Positions 21,635 to 34,400 of a stretch of 64,000 nucleotides of DNA are shown one piece after another; the first letter of the stretch is position 1; each line of letters starts with the position of its first letter. Made by a program: the position numbers and the translations under genes. The stretch spans positions 18,147,345-18,211,344 of the forward strand of contig OX467089.1 of NCBI GenBank assembly GCA_950106755.1, written 5' to 3'. Source of the DNA: Climacium dendroides. Its lineage: Eukaryota; Streptophyta; Bryopsida; Hypnales; Climaciaceae. The notes under the pieces were generated by a model. That model saw only the letters and a list, made by a program, of their open reading frames with translations, was not told where the DNA came from and made no database searches.

Positions 21635-24600
21635 TGCCGTAGCGATTAGTCGGACCAGTATTCCTCCAATTAGCCCTTAATTCACACCAAAGGCCTTCTT
21701 AGAGTAAACCGCTCCGGAATCGTTCCCACGAGGACTTGTGGATTACAGTTTCATAAGCTATCCCAGTCTAAGCACTCACTTTTCTCTCCGTCGGCTTATT
21801 CCGGACTTTCGGTCTGGTCCGAATATTAGTGCCTGGTGGGTTCCGGAAGGATCCAGAAACCGTTTCAGTGTCCTTTCCGGGATCCCTGGGTTTGGATGAC
21901 AAGTGGCCAGATCCACCGTCCGGATACTTACCGTGTTTGGAAACACGCTCTCTTTCACTCTCTCTCTCTCTCTAATACTAACACTAACCTAACTCTTCAT
22001 GGATCGGAAGTGTCCTCCTGTTCCGTCGCCTCACAAATCCGGAAGCTCTTCCGGATTAGGTCACATAGGGACGGTCAAGAACTACAACGACATTCTAACT
22101 TTTAACCGAACACTGAGCCTCCTGTCGACCGATTGGTTTCTCCTGTACTTTCTTGGGCTTGTGCCGGGGCTTAACTCTGTTCTACGAGGAATTCCGACAA
22201 TCCGGAATTCAGACACATTCGGCAATACCTCCGTACACAGAAGTTTGCTAGCAGCCTCTCAGATACCCCTTTTCCCCTAGGGCTATATCCTACACGCAGG
22301 CTATACCGGCATCCGAGCAGTACTACCCTAACCTTACTGCCGGAACCATCCGATTGATCTCCCCCTCAAGTTAATACATTCGGATACTCTCACAACATCG
22401 ACTCTTGCCACACAAGGTAAGTTCTCAGTCCCGGAAACGCAAGAACGGACTCACACCTCTCACAAACATATACCGTACACAAGAAATATAAGAGATTGGA
22501 TACTCCAACACACTTTAGAATTAAACTCCGCAAAAGGTACAATGCTGAAACTATGAGATGGTTGTGAATGACCAGAAAGGTCATTAAAAATCCTACTTAT
22601 ACTAAGACTAACGTCATCCTAAAAATCCTACAAAGCATTCCTACTGGTCCGCTAGATTTCCGGAAGATTCCAGATCCTATTTTTCCGGCTTTGACGGCCG
22701 GACTCCGGTATTATACTACACTACTGTATACTATTCTTTTGAATTTGGATCTTTAGGAAGAACATAGTCCTTCAGAAGATCCAACTTTACCTCTTTCCGG
22801 CTACCCTTCAGAGAAAACAGATTCGGACCCCTTTGGCCCCATCTTGGGATTTCCACAATACTGGTGTCCCTGTCTACACTCCTAGTCCCGACTACTTGAG
22901 TGTCCGGACTCCCTCTCGCATCCTTCTGAGTCTTCTTATGACGCGGAGAAGACTGTACCGTCCATCCGGCATGAACTTCCGGAGAAGCACCCGTCAAGTC
23001 AATGGTCGGAGTCACCGGCAGCAGGTCTTCACTTCCCGGAGGTACCACTGCTCCCCAGTCCACTCCTTCTGGTCTTCCGGCTGGTGGTGAAAGTTCCGGA
23101 TTTACCGGGACCACCGGTGAGACCTCCGTAACCATAGGTTCCGGATTACTGCTTTCCGGAACCACCAAAGTCTGCGCTGACGGGGGAGATTGAGGTGACA
23201 GATCCGACTCTGTGGACATAATGTACTCCAGCATCTCCCTCATCGCGGCCCGGGATGTATCCATTCGTCTTGCCTGCTCCAGTAAGCATTTGACAATAGG
23301 AACCCGGCTTGAGCTGGCGGCTGCATCGAGGTTAGTTTCAAACAGTCGGGCCTTGTTGATGTAGTTTGCCGGGACCTCTAGAGAGCTCCGGAGCTGAACT
23401 ACACTTTCGCATAAGGCTGCTATCTGCCGGCGATGAGCTTCTTCTGTGAGCCGGGCTGTCTCCTTAACGATGCGGATGGTGCTCTCTAAATCCACACAAC
23501 GGGATTCCGAGTTCCGGACTTGGTCTCGCAACGTCCGGTTTTCTACGTGCAACGCCCCCAATTCTGTTACCAAATTCTTCTATTCTGCTATGAGGAGGTT
23601 GTTTTGTTGTTCCGTTGCCACCAATGCATCCGTCCTCTAGAAAATGACATTCCGGTCGGTTAGCGCCATCTTCCGGCACACTCGTTTGAGGGCTCCATCA
23701 TAGTTCTCGCAGATCTGGAAGAGATCGTCTGCCCGCCACACCAGATGCTAAGCCATCTCCTGGATGTCTTCTAGGGGCAACCCTCCCAATCGCATGGTTG
23801 GCCGATCCCTCTCCTCCACCTCTATCATCCGGGTCCGAGAGGGTCCGGCCTCAGCTTGAGTGGCGATGGTGTGCGGTCGTATCGGCCCAACCAGTTGCAA
23901 GGATGGTTGGACTCCCTTTGGAACAAGTCCGGTTTCCGTCTTTACCTCCTGAACCTCTTCTTGTGGTTCCGGTGTAGGAGGCTCCTCTGATGGGCTTACC
24001 GGTGGCGTCCTATTCCGTCGTTTCCTCTTCTTTAGCGGAGAGACCGGCTCCTCTTCCTCAGTGTCCTCATCGTCCGGTCCGTCTCGAGGCGAGGGCTCCT
24101 CTCTTCCATACTGCTGCAGTTGGACTAGGTCCTGGTATGCACTCTCCTCATTCGCCTTGAGCAGAGAGTGGTGGGCATACAAATGAGACAAATATGCCGG
24201 AAGAGGACTCTGGCTCTTCTTTCCGGACCTGAGGGCACGCACTAAGTCTCCGACTAGCTCGTGGATGATGGCTACCCAGTCCATCATCATCTTTCCCTGG
24301 AGGCTCCCCAAGATGGTGGAGGCTACCTTCGCTACTACTCACCGCGGCTTGGTGGGATGGAGGATAGGGTTGAGAAACGCTACCACATCCCGGTACTCCG
24401 GATTCACTAGGTCGGAAACCTGGTTACCTTCCTTCGAATTGGCGGGCGCCCGGAACTCTCCCTCCATCACCTCCTGATTCTTCTCCATGACCTTGTCCGG
24501 TGCCTCCCGGAACTTGTAGACGGCCCGCCAAGTGCTCACCGTCCATTGGTCTGGTTTCGCCCGAATGGTGGTATCCAAGATACCAATTTCCGGACGAAGT

Positions 24601-25324
24601 ATGTCCGAAACCAGGCTCTCCTCTCGGATTCCCCATGGCACTTCTAGGAGTTCGTCACACCCCATGTTGCGGAGATGCTCCCATAGGTGCGCCAGCCGGT
24701 CCTCCTCCGTCGGAACCTCCGGAACCACCTTCATCACCGGGATGGTCTTTAGTCGAGGTACAGGTGCCGGCGCCTCGTCCTCTGAATCCTCAGGTAAGTC
24801 CTTCAACTTCCGCCGGCTTGCCCTAGAAGCCATTGTGCTCACGATCAATCCTCACACAATCTCTCCCTAAATCTCTGCTCACAACTGTCACTCCGGTAAC
24901 CCCTGCACGATCGCAACTCACACAGTCCCTCAGTCTACCAGAATTCTAACGAAGCGAGGAAAATGGAATACGCCGGCGGAAGAACAAAAGAAAGAGGATA
25001 AGTGTGCCCGCGGCCGGCTACAGTCCCCCTCTTATACGGACCCGATATACGGGACAGGTTTTGGCGGCAAAACCCTATCCCTAGTACGGATCCGGTTTCC
25101 GGTTTAGGGTCAGCGCCGTCATCCGATATCTGGAACTTTCTAGGGTTCCGGATTTTAGGTTTTTAGCCCTAATGAAGTATTTCCGGATCCGGAAATCCGG
25201 TTTTCCTAATTTGCCTTAACTTCCTAGGAGAACTCAAAAACTTTCCTTCTAAAGGAGACAATTTTTGAATTTTTCCGTCCTATGCTAGTATTATGGGTCT
25301 AGCATGTGGGATCGCATTCCCACA
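21635..25324 (-). mobile_element. Element C: CCGGA-rich A/B/C-family element inside the Plavaka-like gene
   Basis: On the minus strand it begins TGTGGGAATGCG (compare TGTGGGAATCCGG in B') and ends CTAATCGCTACGGCA (compare CTAACTACGCGTACGACA in B'), so the boundaries agree with its relatives. It lies exactly between two copies of a 228-bp Plavaka sequence instead of a 5-bp target duplication. Coding is one long frame with four stops (22731-24848). The leader and tail lack ORFs and are CCGGA-rich; a CT-rich microsatellite lies at about 21953-21973. Confidence 0.78.
22731..24848 (-). pseudogene. Element C protein (A/B/C family), single frame with four stops
   Basis: Starts at ATG 24848 (the next methionine follows five codons later: MASRASRRKLKDLPEDSEDE). 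Family blocks are HLRNMGCDELLEVPWG, TWRAVYKFREAPDK, APANSKEG, FLNPILHPTKPR, STILGSLQGKMMMDW and AYLSHLYAHHSLLKA. They are followed by an acidic Pro/Glu linker with a KKRKRRNR basic cluster, a coiled coil, and INKARLFETNLDAA with RVPIVKCLLEQARRM. In-frame stops are TGA at 24341-24339 and TAG at 23750, 23639 and 23582. All can arise from one C-to-T change. Because one frame spans both halves, this copy suggests that the ancestral protein was a single polypeptide of about 700 residues. Function unknown. Confidence 0.72.
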
Positions 25325-25552
25325 AAAGAGTGCTGTCGCTCATGCATACATTGGAGTCTTCTCACACCTTAAACTTGGGCTTGGACATAATGCCACTAAT
25401 CGATATATTTGTAGTATCTGCAAAGAATGTGAGACAAATTAAATATTTCATCAACCAATCATCTAAATGTAAACATATGAGATAGAACTAAGATGAAATA
25501 AACATTCATGAGTTTTTAGGTTAATAAAAAAATGTACCTCACCACCCATCAA
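25325..25552 (-). repeat. Right copy of the 228-bp direct duplication flanking element C
   Basis: Identical by eye to 21394-21634 apart from the 13-bp difference. On the Plavaka gene strand it is continuous with the upstream exon (25577-25762), so this copy is probably the original context and the left copy the duplicate joined to the C-terminal exon. Confidence 0.9.
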
Positions 25553-26689
25553 GTGGTTTTGATTCATATATGCATCCTAACATATCCTCAGATTACTAAT
25601 AATATCTGATTGCAAAATTCGAAAGATAACTTGTTGTCTCTTTGATGGAGTGTCCCCAACATTAGAACTTGATGTCAAGTTCATTTCTTCAATATAAAGA
25701 TGCAGGAATCTCATATTCAGATTCACTTGGAAGCCAGCTAAAATGTGATTTCCTGTCTCCAAAGTCTATAATTATAGAACACAATTAGCTATGAAGTAGA
25801 ATGACTATGACTACACAAACGACACTGTACAAATTGCGACGTTCCTCCATTCAAGAAACTTGTAACAACAATAGAATCACTAGTGCTCTAATAAGAATTT
25901 GTTTTATCATACCTTTTCCAAAGTTGCATTTTTTCTACTGCAAGAAGAATATCCATCATTATCTGGTGCATTTTCTCGCAATGCTTCTAGTCTTCGATTA
26001 TGCTTCACAATATGATCAAGAAAGCTTTTTTGGTTGCTTATCCGATATCTAGTTTTCATGAGGGCCATGTGCAAATGTTCATACATGTTTGAACTGTACT
26101 CTATTGGGGCTCCTGATCGGCGTATTGAAGTTGAGTAGTGCTTCATATTATGCACTTTGACCAAATTGAAGCTTGACTTCTGCCACCTTGTTAAATGAAC
26201 TCTAAATGAATCAACAGTCTTGCAATATGCATGCCACATGTCAAAAAATTATATGGTAAAAAAATATATGCATTCATAATTGTCAACATCTCTATGTTAT
26301 GAAATACACATGCACACATACATACCTTTTCATGTAATCATCCATTGTTGTCAACTTCTGTTCGTCAAATTCTTTTGTTCGACAAGCTAACTCATACCAA
26401 TGTAAAAAATTGACAATAGCTTCAATAAAGAAGTTGGGCATCACCCCCAACATGCAGAACACAACTACTTGCAAAAATAAAGAATACTACTATCACTCCC
26501 ACAAAAACGATTACTTTCTAAATGCCCTAAAATATAAAATGGAAGTTTAATGGAAATAGAAAAAAAATTCAAATGCATAATATGAAATACATAACAAACT
26601 TTCAGTCCAAGTTCATAATTTTATCCCCTATAGGACCAAGTCCGGAAAATACTGAACATTACCATTTCTACACCAAAGAGTACAAAAAT

Positions 26690-27270
26690 CTGAAAATTGG
26701 TTTTCTGTGCACTTCCAATTCTAAAAACTTACACCCAACTAGTATGAAAATGTCTTCAAGAAAATTAAGAAATTTCAACCCCACAAATTGCAAGATATTT
26801 GCTTTTGAAGTACAAAAAACTAAGTTTTTTAGCACAGTGTGTAACTAGATTATTTCACTTTCAAGCTCATTAAATTAAATTTTTTGTACTACATAGTTTT
26901 GAACTCTAAATCTCTATTGTAGGGAATTGAGTTTAGAGTCTTGGGGAAAAAAATATAAAGGAATTTAATTTTTATTCCTTAAAGAATTATTAAATAAAAA
27001 TTGGTTAGAGATAAAAGGCAAATTTTATTATTAATATCTTTAAAATGGAATAAAAAAACACCAATTCCAATGGCAAGATTTATTTAGGAAGAAAAATAAA
27101 ACTTGTGAACCTTTTCTTTAGAAATTGTAAAAATTGAATTCAGAAATGAATCCTAAAAGTTTTTATTACAAAAAGATGCTCTAAATGCCCCCCCAAAAAG
27201 ATTGTCCATAACTTTCTCATAACAAATTCAATTGGAATGAATCAAAGCTTTCCATGTAGACAAAGTAAAG
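26690..27270 (+). repeat. Diverged copy of the 870-bp repeat family inside a Plavaka intron
   Basis: The order of short blocks (AATTGCAAGATATTTGC, AAGATTGTCCATAACTTTCTC, GAATGAATCAAAGCTTTCCA) matches 30860-31480 and, less well, the two units at 18470-20200. It lies in the intron between the Plavaka exons at 27289 and 26465. Confidence 0.5.
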
Positions 27271-30226
27271 TGCTATAATTGAATTGACCTGCATAACTGC
27301 TCGATGCTCAAAGGCGGCAAAGTTTGCATGTGATGTAAAATAGCCACCTCTGTCGTTTCCTGGCACTCGAAATTGAAAAAAGCGTGATGAATCTTTGATT
27401 GCTAAAAGCCTTCTATCCAATTCAGGAATGGGATTAATATCAAGTCCTTTTGATATATCTTGTACAATATCCATTAATGTCTTGAAAACCCCCAAGTCTG
27501 CCTGGTGTAGCATATCAACATTGATGGCTATATATGGATTGCCAAATTCAGTATTGCCTCCCGCAAAATCCCATAACACACACTATTCACAAAGACATAT
27601 ATAATGATTTTATAAACTCCTTTCAAAATTACTTAACTTGTGCCTCTTTCTATAAAACATTACAAGCAATACATTGTAAACTTATTAGTAACAAGACATC
27701 TAATGAAAATAATTATTAAACAAGGACTACAAATATCATTGAAACAAATTTATGATGTAAACAAAGTAGACATTGAGGGCCATGCTTTTTCAACTAAGAC
27801 AATGTGCTCTCTCATATTATCTTTGTCTTCAAATTCAAATGGTTATAAGCGTTTAATTTTGAATATTTTTGGTAGATCCAAATTCTAGTAAGTCAATACA
27901 TTTCCAAACTTTGGACTTCTTGAAGGTTGATATGTTTAAGTATTTTAAATTTGTTAAAGTAAAGGTCTCAAATACTAAGGTTATAGTCTCACAAAATCCA
28001 TTTGGGTTGAAATTAACAAATCTTATCATATTTGTATTAAAAAGGACTTATGGAATTTTAAAATCATTTCTACAACTAAAAACACTAAAAACAAAAAATA
28101 AATAGCAATGTCACATATTCACATGATAATATTAATCAAAGAAATTAATGCTAATTAAAATGAATATGAAAATTGGTACAAATTTGGATTGGTGCGATGC
28201 ACTCACTTATATAGAATGAAGTGAATGTTCTTTAGAGATTCTACCCATTATTCTTGGGGGTGCTCCAATCATTTCTTCATAAATTGCTCTCATTGAAGAT
28301 TGAGTACGGTAAATAACATTTTCTTCTCCAACATTCACTAATGCATTTGCTTCACACATGCATATGCTACACGGATGTCAACATCTATTTGTATCAAAAG
28401 TGCAAGTCACTTATTCATAAATATACAGATGTTAAGTATAAATATACAGATGTTAAGTTCAATACGTAATGACAAATACATATTACATAAAGTACATGCA
28501 CTATTGCAATACAAACTGAATTTTTGAATTTTTGATATGACTATTAGAATTTGAACTACAAAATATTTTTTACCTTGCAAGATTCTTCATGGTCACAAAT
28601 ATACGCATATAGTCTAGGAAAAACTCGTTGTTCATAGCCAAATGGATCAATCAATGTTATGCCACTGCAAACAAAAAAAAGATATAGTACATTTAGTTTT
28701 GAATGTAATTATAAACACTTGTTCATCCACTCTCTCACTCCAATAAATGATTTCAAATACTTGTTTATAAATCTACAAAATTTACATGAGCAACAATATG
28801 ATGAAATTCACTTACTTGTAACTTGCATCTTTCAATGGTCTTAAAACATGTGATAGACATCTTTGAAATACTTGCAAGCGTTGTAAGGAATTTTCTTCTT
28901 GGGCATTGAAATTTGGCAAAATTGCTAATAAACAATGCCCTTCTAGACGGTACCTATCTTCACAAGCTATGTTTCCAATAGACAAATAAATGGGATGACC
29001 ACTTATTTTTCTATCATTTGATAGTGAAGTCTTGTCACTATGAAATATCAATGGAGCTACAATGCCACTCCCATGTTCTTGGTTCACATGTTCCTGCTTT
29101 ATTCAAATGTAGAATAACATGTAATTAGTATGCACGATATAAAATTTACAGTAACCCGTAAAAATGCAAATTATGTACTTCCAAGCCCTTAGGAATTGTA
29201 TAATATTGGTACTACAAAAATAATTTTGGAATCCTTATATTTTTGGAACATTTTCAATTTTAAAAACAAATACCTGCATTAAATGCCACCAATTCCCTGT
29301 TGCCGGTGTTGAATACTCTCTCAACTGTGGATCAATATCTTCTAGTGTAGGTAGTAGTGTGAAGTTTTTTGAAACCGAAGGTGAAGAAAATAATGACTCT
29401 AATGCTATTAGTGGTTCACAATAACGCAGTATGTGTCCTTCAATATTTTCCACTCTCCACCCATCTACTTCATTGTACAAGATCTCTCATACTTTTCAAT
29501 GTCATAAGCTGATTTTACAAAGAGGTCTTCTACTTTGAAATTTGGATGAAGTAACACCTCTTTGAACAATCTATTTAAAGCATTATTACTTAAACCCTCT
29601 CCTCTCTTGATTGTTCTAGCCCAATTTACTAGACTGAATGTTGAATCATAAAAATATCTAGAACTTTCATTTCGAGGAATGTGTTCTATTTCAACATCAA
29701 AGACATCATCAAATGGTTCATCAAAATCATTAATACCAGGCTCATGGGATCTATGAACTTCATAAAAAATTTCATCTTCATTAGATTTGGATGACTGTGT
29801 GTTGTCTACTACTCTCAATGTAGATCCAATAAAATTGTGTTCATCTTCTTGTACCCTTTTACTTCCTACACATGTTTTTCGGTGGGTAGAAAGGGCTCCT
29901 CCATGTCCAAATGGTTGGGCACCACATGAATTACAAGTAAATTGCTCCATTACCAAGGCTAGTCAAAAGTGGTCAAAATATTTAGCTACATTTAGTAGTT
30001 TAGAAGCGTAAGTTCTATGCCCCACAACAAAAAAAATAATAAGCATTGCCAAGTATGCTATATGTGCCCTTCACTTGTTGAAAATGTGGTTCATAGCATA
30101 CAAATTGAGCACCTATCAAAAACATGCAAACTATTCAATCATGTAGTATTGTTGTAGACACTTAGTGTCCACTAGATGACTTAGCTTGTCACAATAATAC
30201 AGAAAAAAAGCTTGTCCACCCAATTT

Positions 30227-30508
30227 ATCATCACAAAGTTTAAACCTTATAGTTTGGCAACAATTATCGTGCACATATCGTTGTTTCATGGGTTCGCATG
30301 TTAATCACATTATTATCGCATCATTACGGTGCATTGCTTCGTATCGTTATGATGTAGTTACAAGTAATGCATTGTAACGATGCGATAATGATACGAAGCA
30401 ATGCACCATAATGATGCAATAACAATGTGATTAACGTGCGAACCTATGAAACAACGATATCCACATGATAATTGTTGTCAAAACGTAGGATCTAAACTTT
30501 GTGATGAT
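30227..30508. repeat. 282-bp foldback (inverted repeat)
   Basis: The left arm starts ATCATCACAAAGTTTAAACC and the right arm ends CTAAACTTTGTGATGAT. The arms pair along most of their length (for example GCAATGCACC with GGTGCATTGC), with few mismatches and a loop near 30355-30375. Terminal bases do not match the CACTA MITEs, and no target duplication was recognised. It could be a MITE or a hairpin-RNA source. Confidence 0.8.
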
Positions 30509-30859
30509 GTACAGGAAAGATTTATGAGTGATTTCTAAGTGAATAGTATTCAAATTCCCTCATTATGCTTTTATTTACTTCTTTAAAGAAGAAGATGCTC
30601 AATCCGTAGATCAACCTTGTGAAGTATGTTGGCCACTTTTTTTTGTTTTCTCTTTATGTGAATTTCAACTACAAAAATGATGTTCTTTAAATTACAATTG
30701 AACTATTGAAATGAAACTTACGAGATGCAATTTCTACTCCAATTGAGGAATTCAATACCTTCATGCATTTCAAAATAAAATAACAATAAGAATTTTGGGT
30801 CTATAACCATAGTATGTTGGTTTTTTAACCCCTAAAGTCCCGAGGGTATTTTCTATCAA

Positions 30860-31480
30860 AAACCACTTAGAGCTACCACTTCTGTTGCATTCACCTAAGA
30901 AAAACAAAAAAAATATGCTTTTTCAGAATCCACGAATAGAATCTTGTATTTAATTTGTTTGAAAACATGTGGTAAAAATTTCATCAAATTTGACCGTATA
31001 GATTGCAAGATATTTGCATCCAAAGTGAAGAAAACAAGTTTTTTTGCAACTTGCTTGACTACATTTTTTGGCTTTGAATCTTTTTAACTAAAATTTTTTA
31101 CACTATTACTTTTGATTTTCTAAATTCTTATGTTGAATGGTTGAGTTGAGAATCCAAATGAAAAAATTTAACAAAAAAACACTTAATTTTTACTCATTAG
31201 AAAATTGTTAAGTAGAAGTAGGTTAAAGATTGAAGGAAAAACTAAATCATTAATAGCTTTAAGATGGAATTCACATACAATAATTCCAGTGGTGAGATTA
31301 TTTTGGAAAGCAAACCTAACCTTGTCTAAATTTTTTTTTTGGAAAATTGTGAAAATTGCATTTACAAATGAATCCTATAAGTTTTTTTTCAAAGAAAATG
31401 CAAAAACTCTCCAAAAAACTAAGATTGTCCATAATTTTCTCATAACTAGTCCACATGGAATGAATCAAAGCTTTAAATGT
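30860..31480 (+). repeat. Diverged copy of the 870-bp repeat family
   Basis: Contains AATCTTGTATTTAATTTG, GATTGCAAGATATTTGCATC, AAGATTGTCCATAATTTTCTC and GAATGAATCAAAGCTTT in the same order as at 26690-27270. There is no coding signal. Confidence 0.5.
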
Positions 31481-34400
31481 AGAAAAAAAATATAAGATTT
31501 TAGAAAAAAAACAAAAAAAAATATTTTGACTTTTCTTGGTTTTTTTGTGATGCTTGTTGACTTTTATTTTTGGCTTGTGCCATAACATTTTTTCCCGGGC
31601 ACTGATTGAAACAAAAATTATATATTCACAAAGCTCTCCGCAAACTCCACAAGCTCAAAAAATCTCAAAAACGTTTACTACAAATTGAGGCATTAGGAAC
31701 CTACTTGGACCCAAATTGTCCCCCAATGGGACAAATGGTCCTCCAGGAGTTAATTTGAGAGTGAATTGGTAAATTTGGTTTATACCATGCTTTTATATAC
31801 TCAAGTGAATATCTGTAGTGGAATTTTTTGATTTACTACAGACATTTTGTTTTTGATATTTTTTTCCATTTGATTTTAAAAAAAACCAGAGTAATTACAA
31901 AATTTCAAAAAAAACAACACTTCTATAGCATGTACTTGACACATGATTTCATCTTCAAAAAATAAATATTTAATTTTGCATTAAAACCTAGTTGCAAAAA
32001 ATCAATAGACATAGAAATAACAATTGAACCTTCAAATCAGTGTTTTTTTGCTCTGAAGGAGTTTGAAACTATAAATGGGGAGCATTTCAAGCTTCAGTAT
32101 GCACTTGACAAGGCACTCAAAGATATGAAAGTTAAATTCCTAAAGTCCCATTTATCCCTTGGAGGAGAAAATGGATTTTGGGTAGGCTTCTATAGTCCTA
32201 TGGTCTAAATATTTGTGATTATTTTCTGAATTTTTTTGGTGAAGATAGAAAAAGACATTAGCTTTCTAAAAAAGTAATTTAATTTCAATCAAAGGCCAAG
32301 AGCCGAAGTTATGGCACAAAGAGGCCTTCCCTAGTTTGGTGAATAGGGAAAAACTTCACAAATACTTATAGTACAAATTTTTTTTTTAAATTGATTTGTG
32401 TAGATAAATCTTTTATGTACATGGGAAGCTTTGATCTATCCCATTTGGATTTGTTATGTGAAAGTTATAGACAGTCTTTTTTTTGAGGCAAATAGAGCAT
32501 CTTCTTAGAAAAAATAATTTGTAGGATTAATTTGTAGCCCCTTTTTCACAATTTTTTGGAAAAAAAGTTTCAAGAGTTAAGATCTTTTGGTAGATCAATC
32601 TCAGTGTTGAGATTAGTGTATTTCAATTCATTCTTTGAGCTATTAACAATTGAGAATTTCTTTCAATTTGTAACGTACTTGTATTAAATTTATTTGATGA
32701 GTGAGAACTAATTGTTTTCTTATTTATTCTCCACCTAGACTCTCTTCTCAATTCTTTATCCTTTTAAACTAAAAATTCAAAGTCAATAGACAAAAAAAAT
32801 TAAGTTATGAAGGTTCAAAGCCAAGAAATGAAGTTGAGCTAGGTTTAAAGAAAGTTGTTTCAGTCATTTAAACGGGAATATCTTACAATCTACACAGTCA
32901 AAGTTTTTAAAAATTCTTCTACACATTTTTATAAGTACTAGTTCATACAAGATCTGACAAATAGATATGCAAAGAAAACATTTTATTTTATTTCAACTTG
33001 GACCATATAAATGATAGTTTTGAATGTTTTTTTTAAGAAAATGAAAAAGAGGACTTGTGACTTTAGGGGTTAGTGATACAAGGAAGTGAGCACTATATAA
33101 AACAAGTCATTCTTACCTGAAGCTTAGGTATATGAATGCTTGGGAAGATGTAGAATAAAATTCCATATACATGGACTCTTATAATTGCATAGCCATAATT
33201 CTCTCAGAAGTAATAACCACCAATAGAAGCATTTGCACAAGGAACATAGATGTTAGAAACCCATGTTTTAGGAAAAAAAAACTTAGGGATTTGTAACGTG
33301 TACAATATTTTAACAAGTTTTTTGCATGTTTCCACTCACCCATATTAAGTTGCACATTTATCCATTATTTCCAAAATATAGAAGATGTCACTACATTCTT
33401 TGTAGAATAATGAACATGTGGGTGCTAATATTGAATTTTGCTACTCGACTCAAAGTACATGCACCTATCCAAAATTATACGGAAGCCAAATTCTTTACCA
33501 TTTGCATTCAGAACATTTTTATTTCAATTTCTATAAGTTTGTCAAAATTTCCCTTTGAACTTACCGTGGACAAAGCATATTGATTTCTAGAACGCGGAAG
33601 TTGAAGTATGAAATAACGAACACCCAGTCTTCTTGCTAGTCCCATTCTTGTCAGTCAAATAAGTCATCTGAATCAAGTACATTGAGATATAAACTAGGAA
33701 GTAAATGGGAAGGCACGGACGTCAAGAGAGCAGACTTGAAGAAAGAATTAACTAAAATTATGAAGCCTTCATGGATGGACGATTGTCCCTTGACCTTTGC
33801 TAAAGTGGGAATATTTCGATTATGTTGTATTTGTTGCACTTCAATATGATGCACTTCCTTGATTTGCTAGTAATAATACGATCTGGTCACTCTTCACTGT
33901 CTTTCTAGCAATGACTATAAACTCTAAATTCCCGTTTCTTGTTCTACGGAACTGGCCTTCATTTTGGTCAACAATATGTGGTTCAGTGGTTGTACCTGCT
34001 CAGTGGTTGTACCTACTTAGTGACTATTTCTGCTCAGTGTCATCCATGCCTGCTAAGCAGACCTTAGTACAAAGTGATAAGATACTAGCTGTAACATCGA
34101 AGCAACTAGCGCAGTTACTGTAGCAATGACGACGGCTACGAAAAAGACGGAAATGATGATTGTCAAGATTTTTGGTTGTTGGATGCCCACACTTGATTCG
34201 ACTTTGCAAGATTCATGGGGTTACGACGGTGAAGGGGCCCAATGATCCCCACTACCGCACTATTATCTTTTCCTTCTAGCTATTTTTGGACAAGAGTAAT
34301 GTGCATGACGGTGGTTTGAATAGCATGCACAAATGTAACATGATTTGTGGTTGTTGACTTTGAAGTCTGTAGCCAATGCATGGTGGGCCAATTTCTGTAG

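Larger units (their letters stand above)
21111..29956 (-). pseudogene. Plavaka-type transposase gene, multi-exon, interrupted by element C
   Basis: Exon 1 (29956-29274) starts with a C2H2 finger (FTCNSCGAQPFGHGGALSTH, then RKTC) and an acidic region; a one-base frameshift near 29478 precedes YNEVDGWRVENIEG. Further likely exons are 29093-28816 (HPIYLSIGNIACEDRY), 28664-28574 (ITLIDPFGYEQRVFPRLYAY), 28366-28207, 27582-27289 (INVDMLHQADLGVFKTLMDI), about 26465-26326, about 26240-25915 and about 25760-25577. The seventh carries KVHNMKHYSTSIRRSG and IEYSSNMYEHLHMALMKTRY, the most Plavaka-like block. The C-terminal part (21351-21111) reads SYGQLRLFFKCNMQGG with one TGA, then YEVIDTSRILKAIHVVPNF. 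Splice sites are GT-AG. Plavaka elements are best known from fungi. It is inactive here. Transposon ends were not found. Confidence 0.78.

Noticed and set aside
33651..33854. Minus-strand ORF of 67 codons
   Set aside because: Short, no domain and no splice context; compatible with chance.
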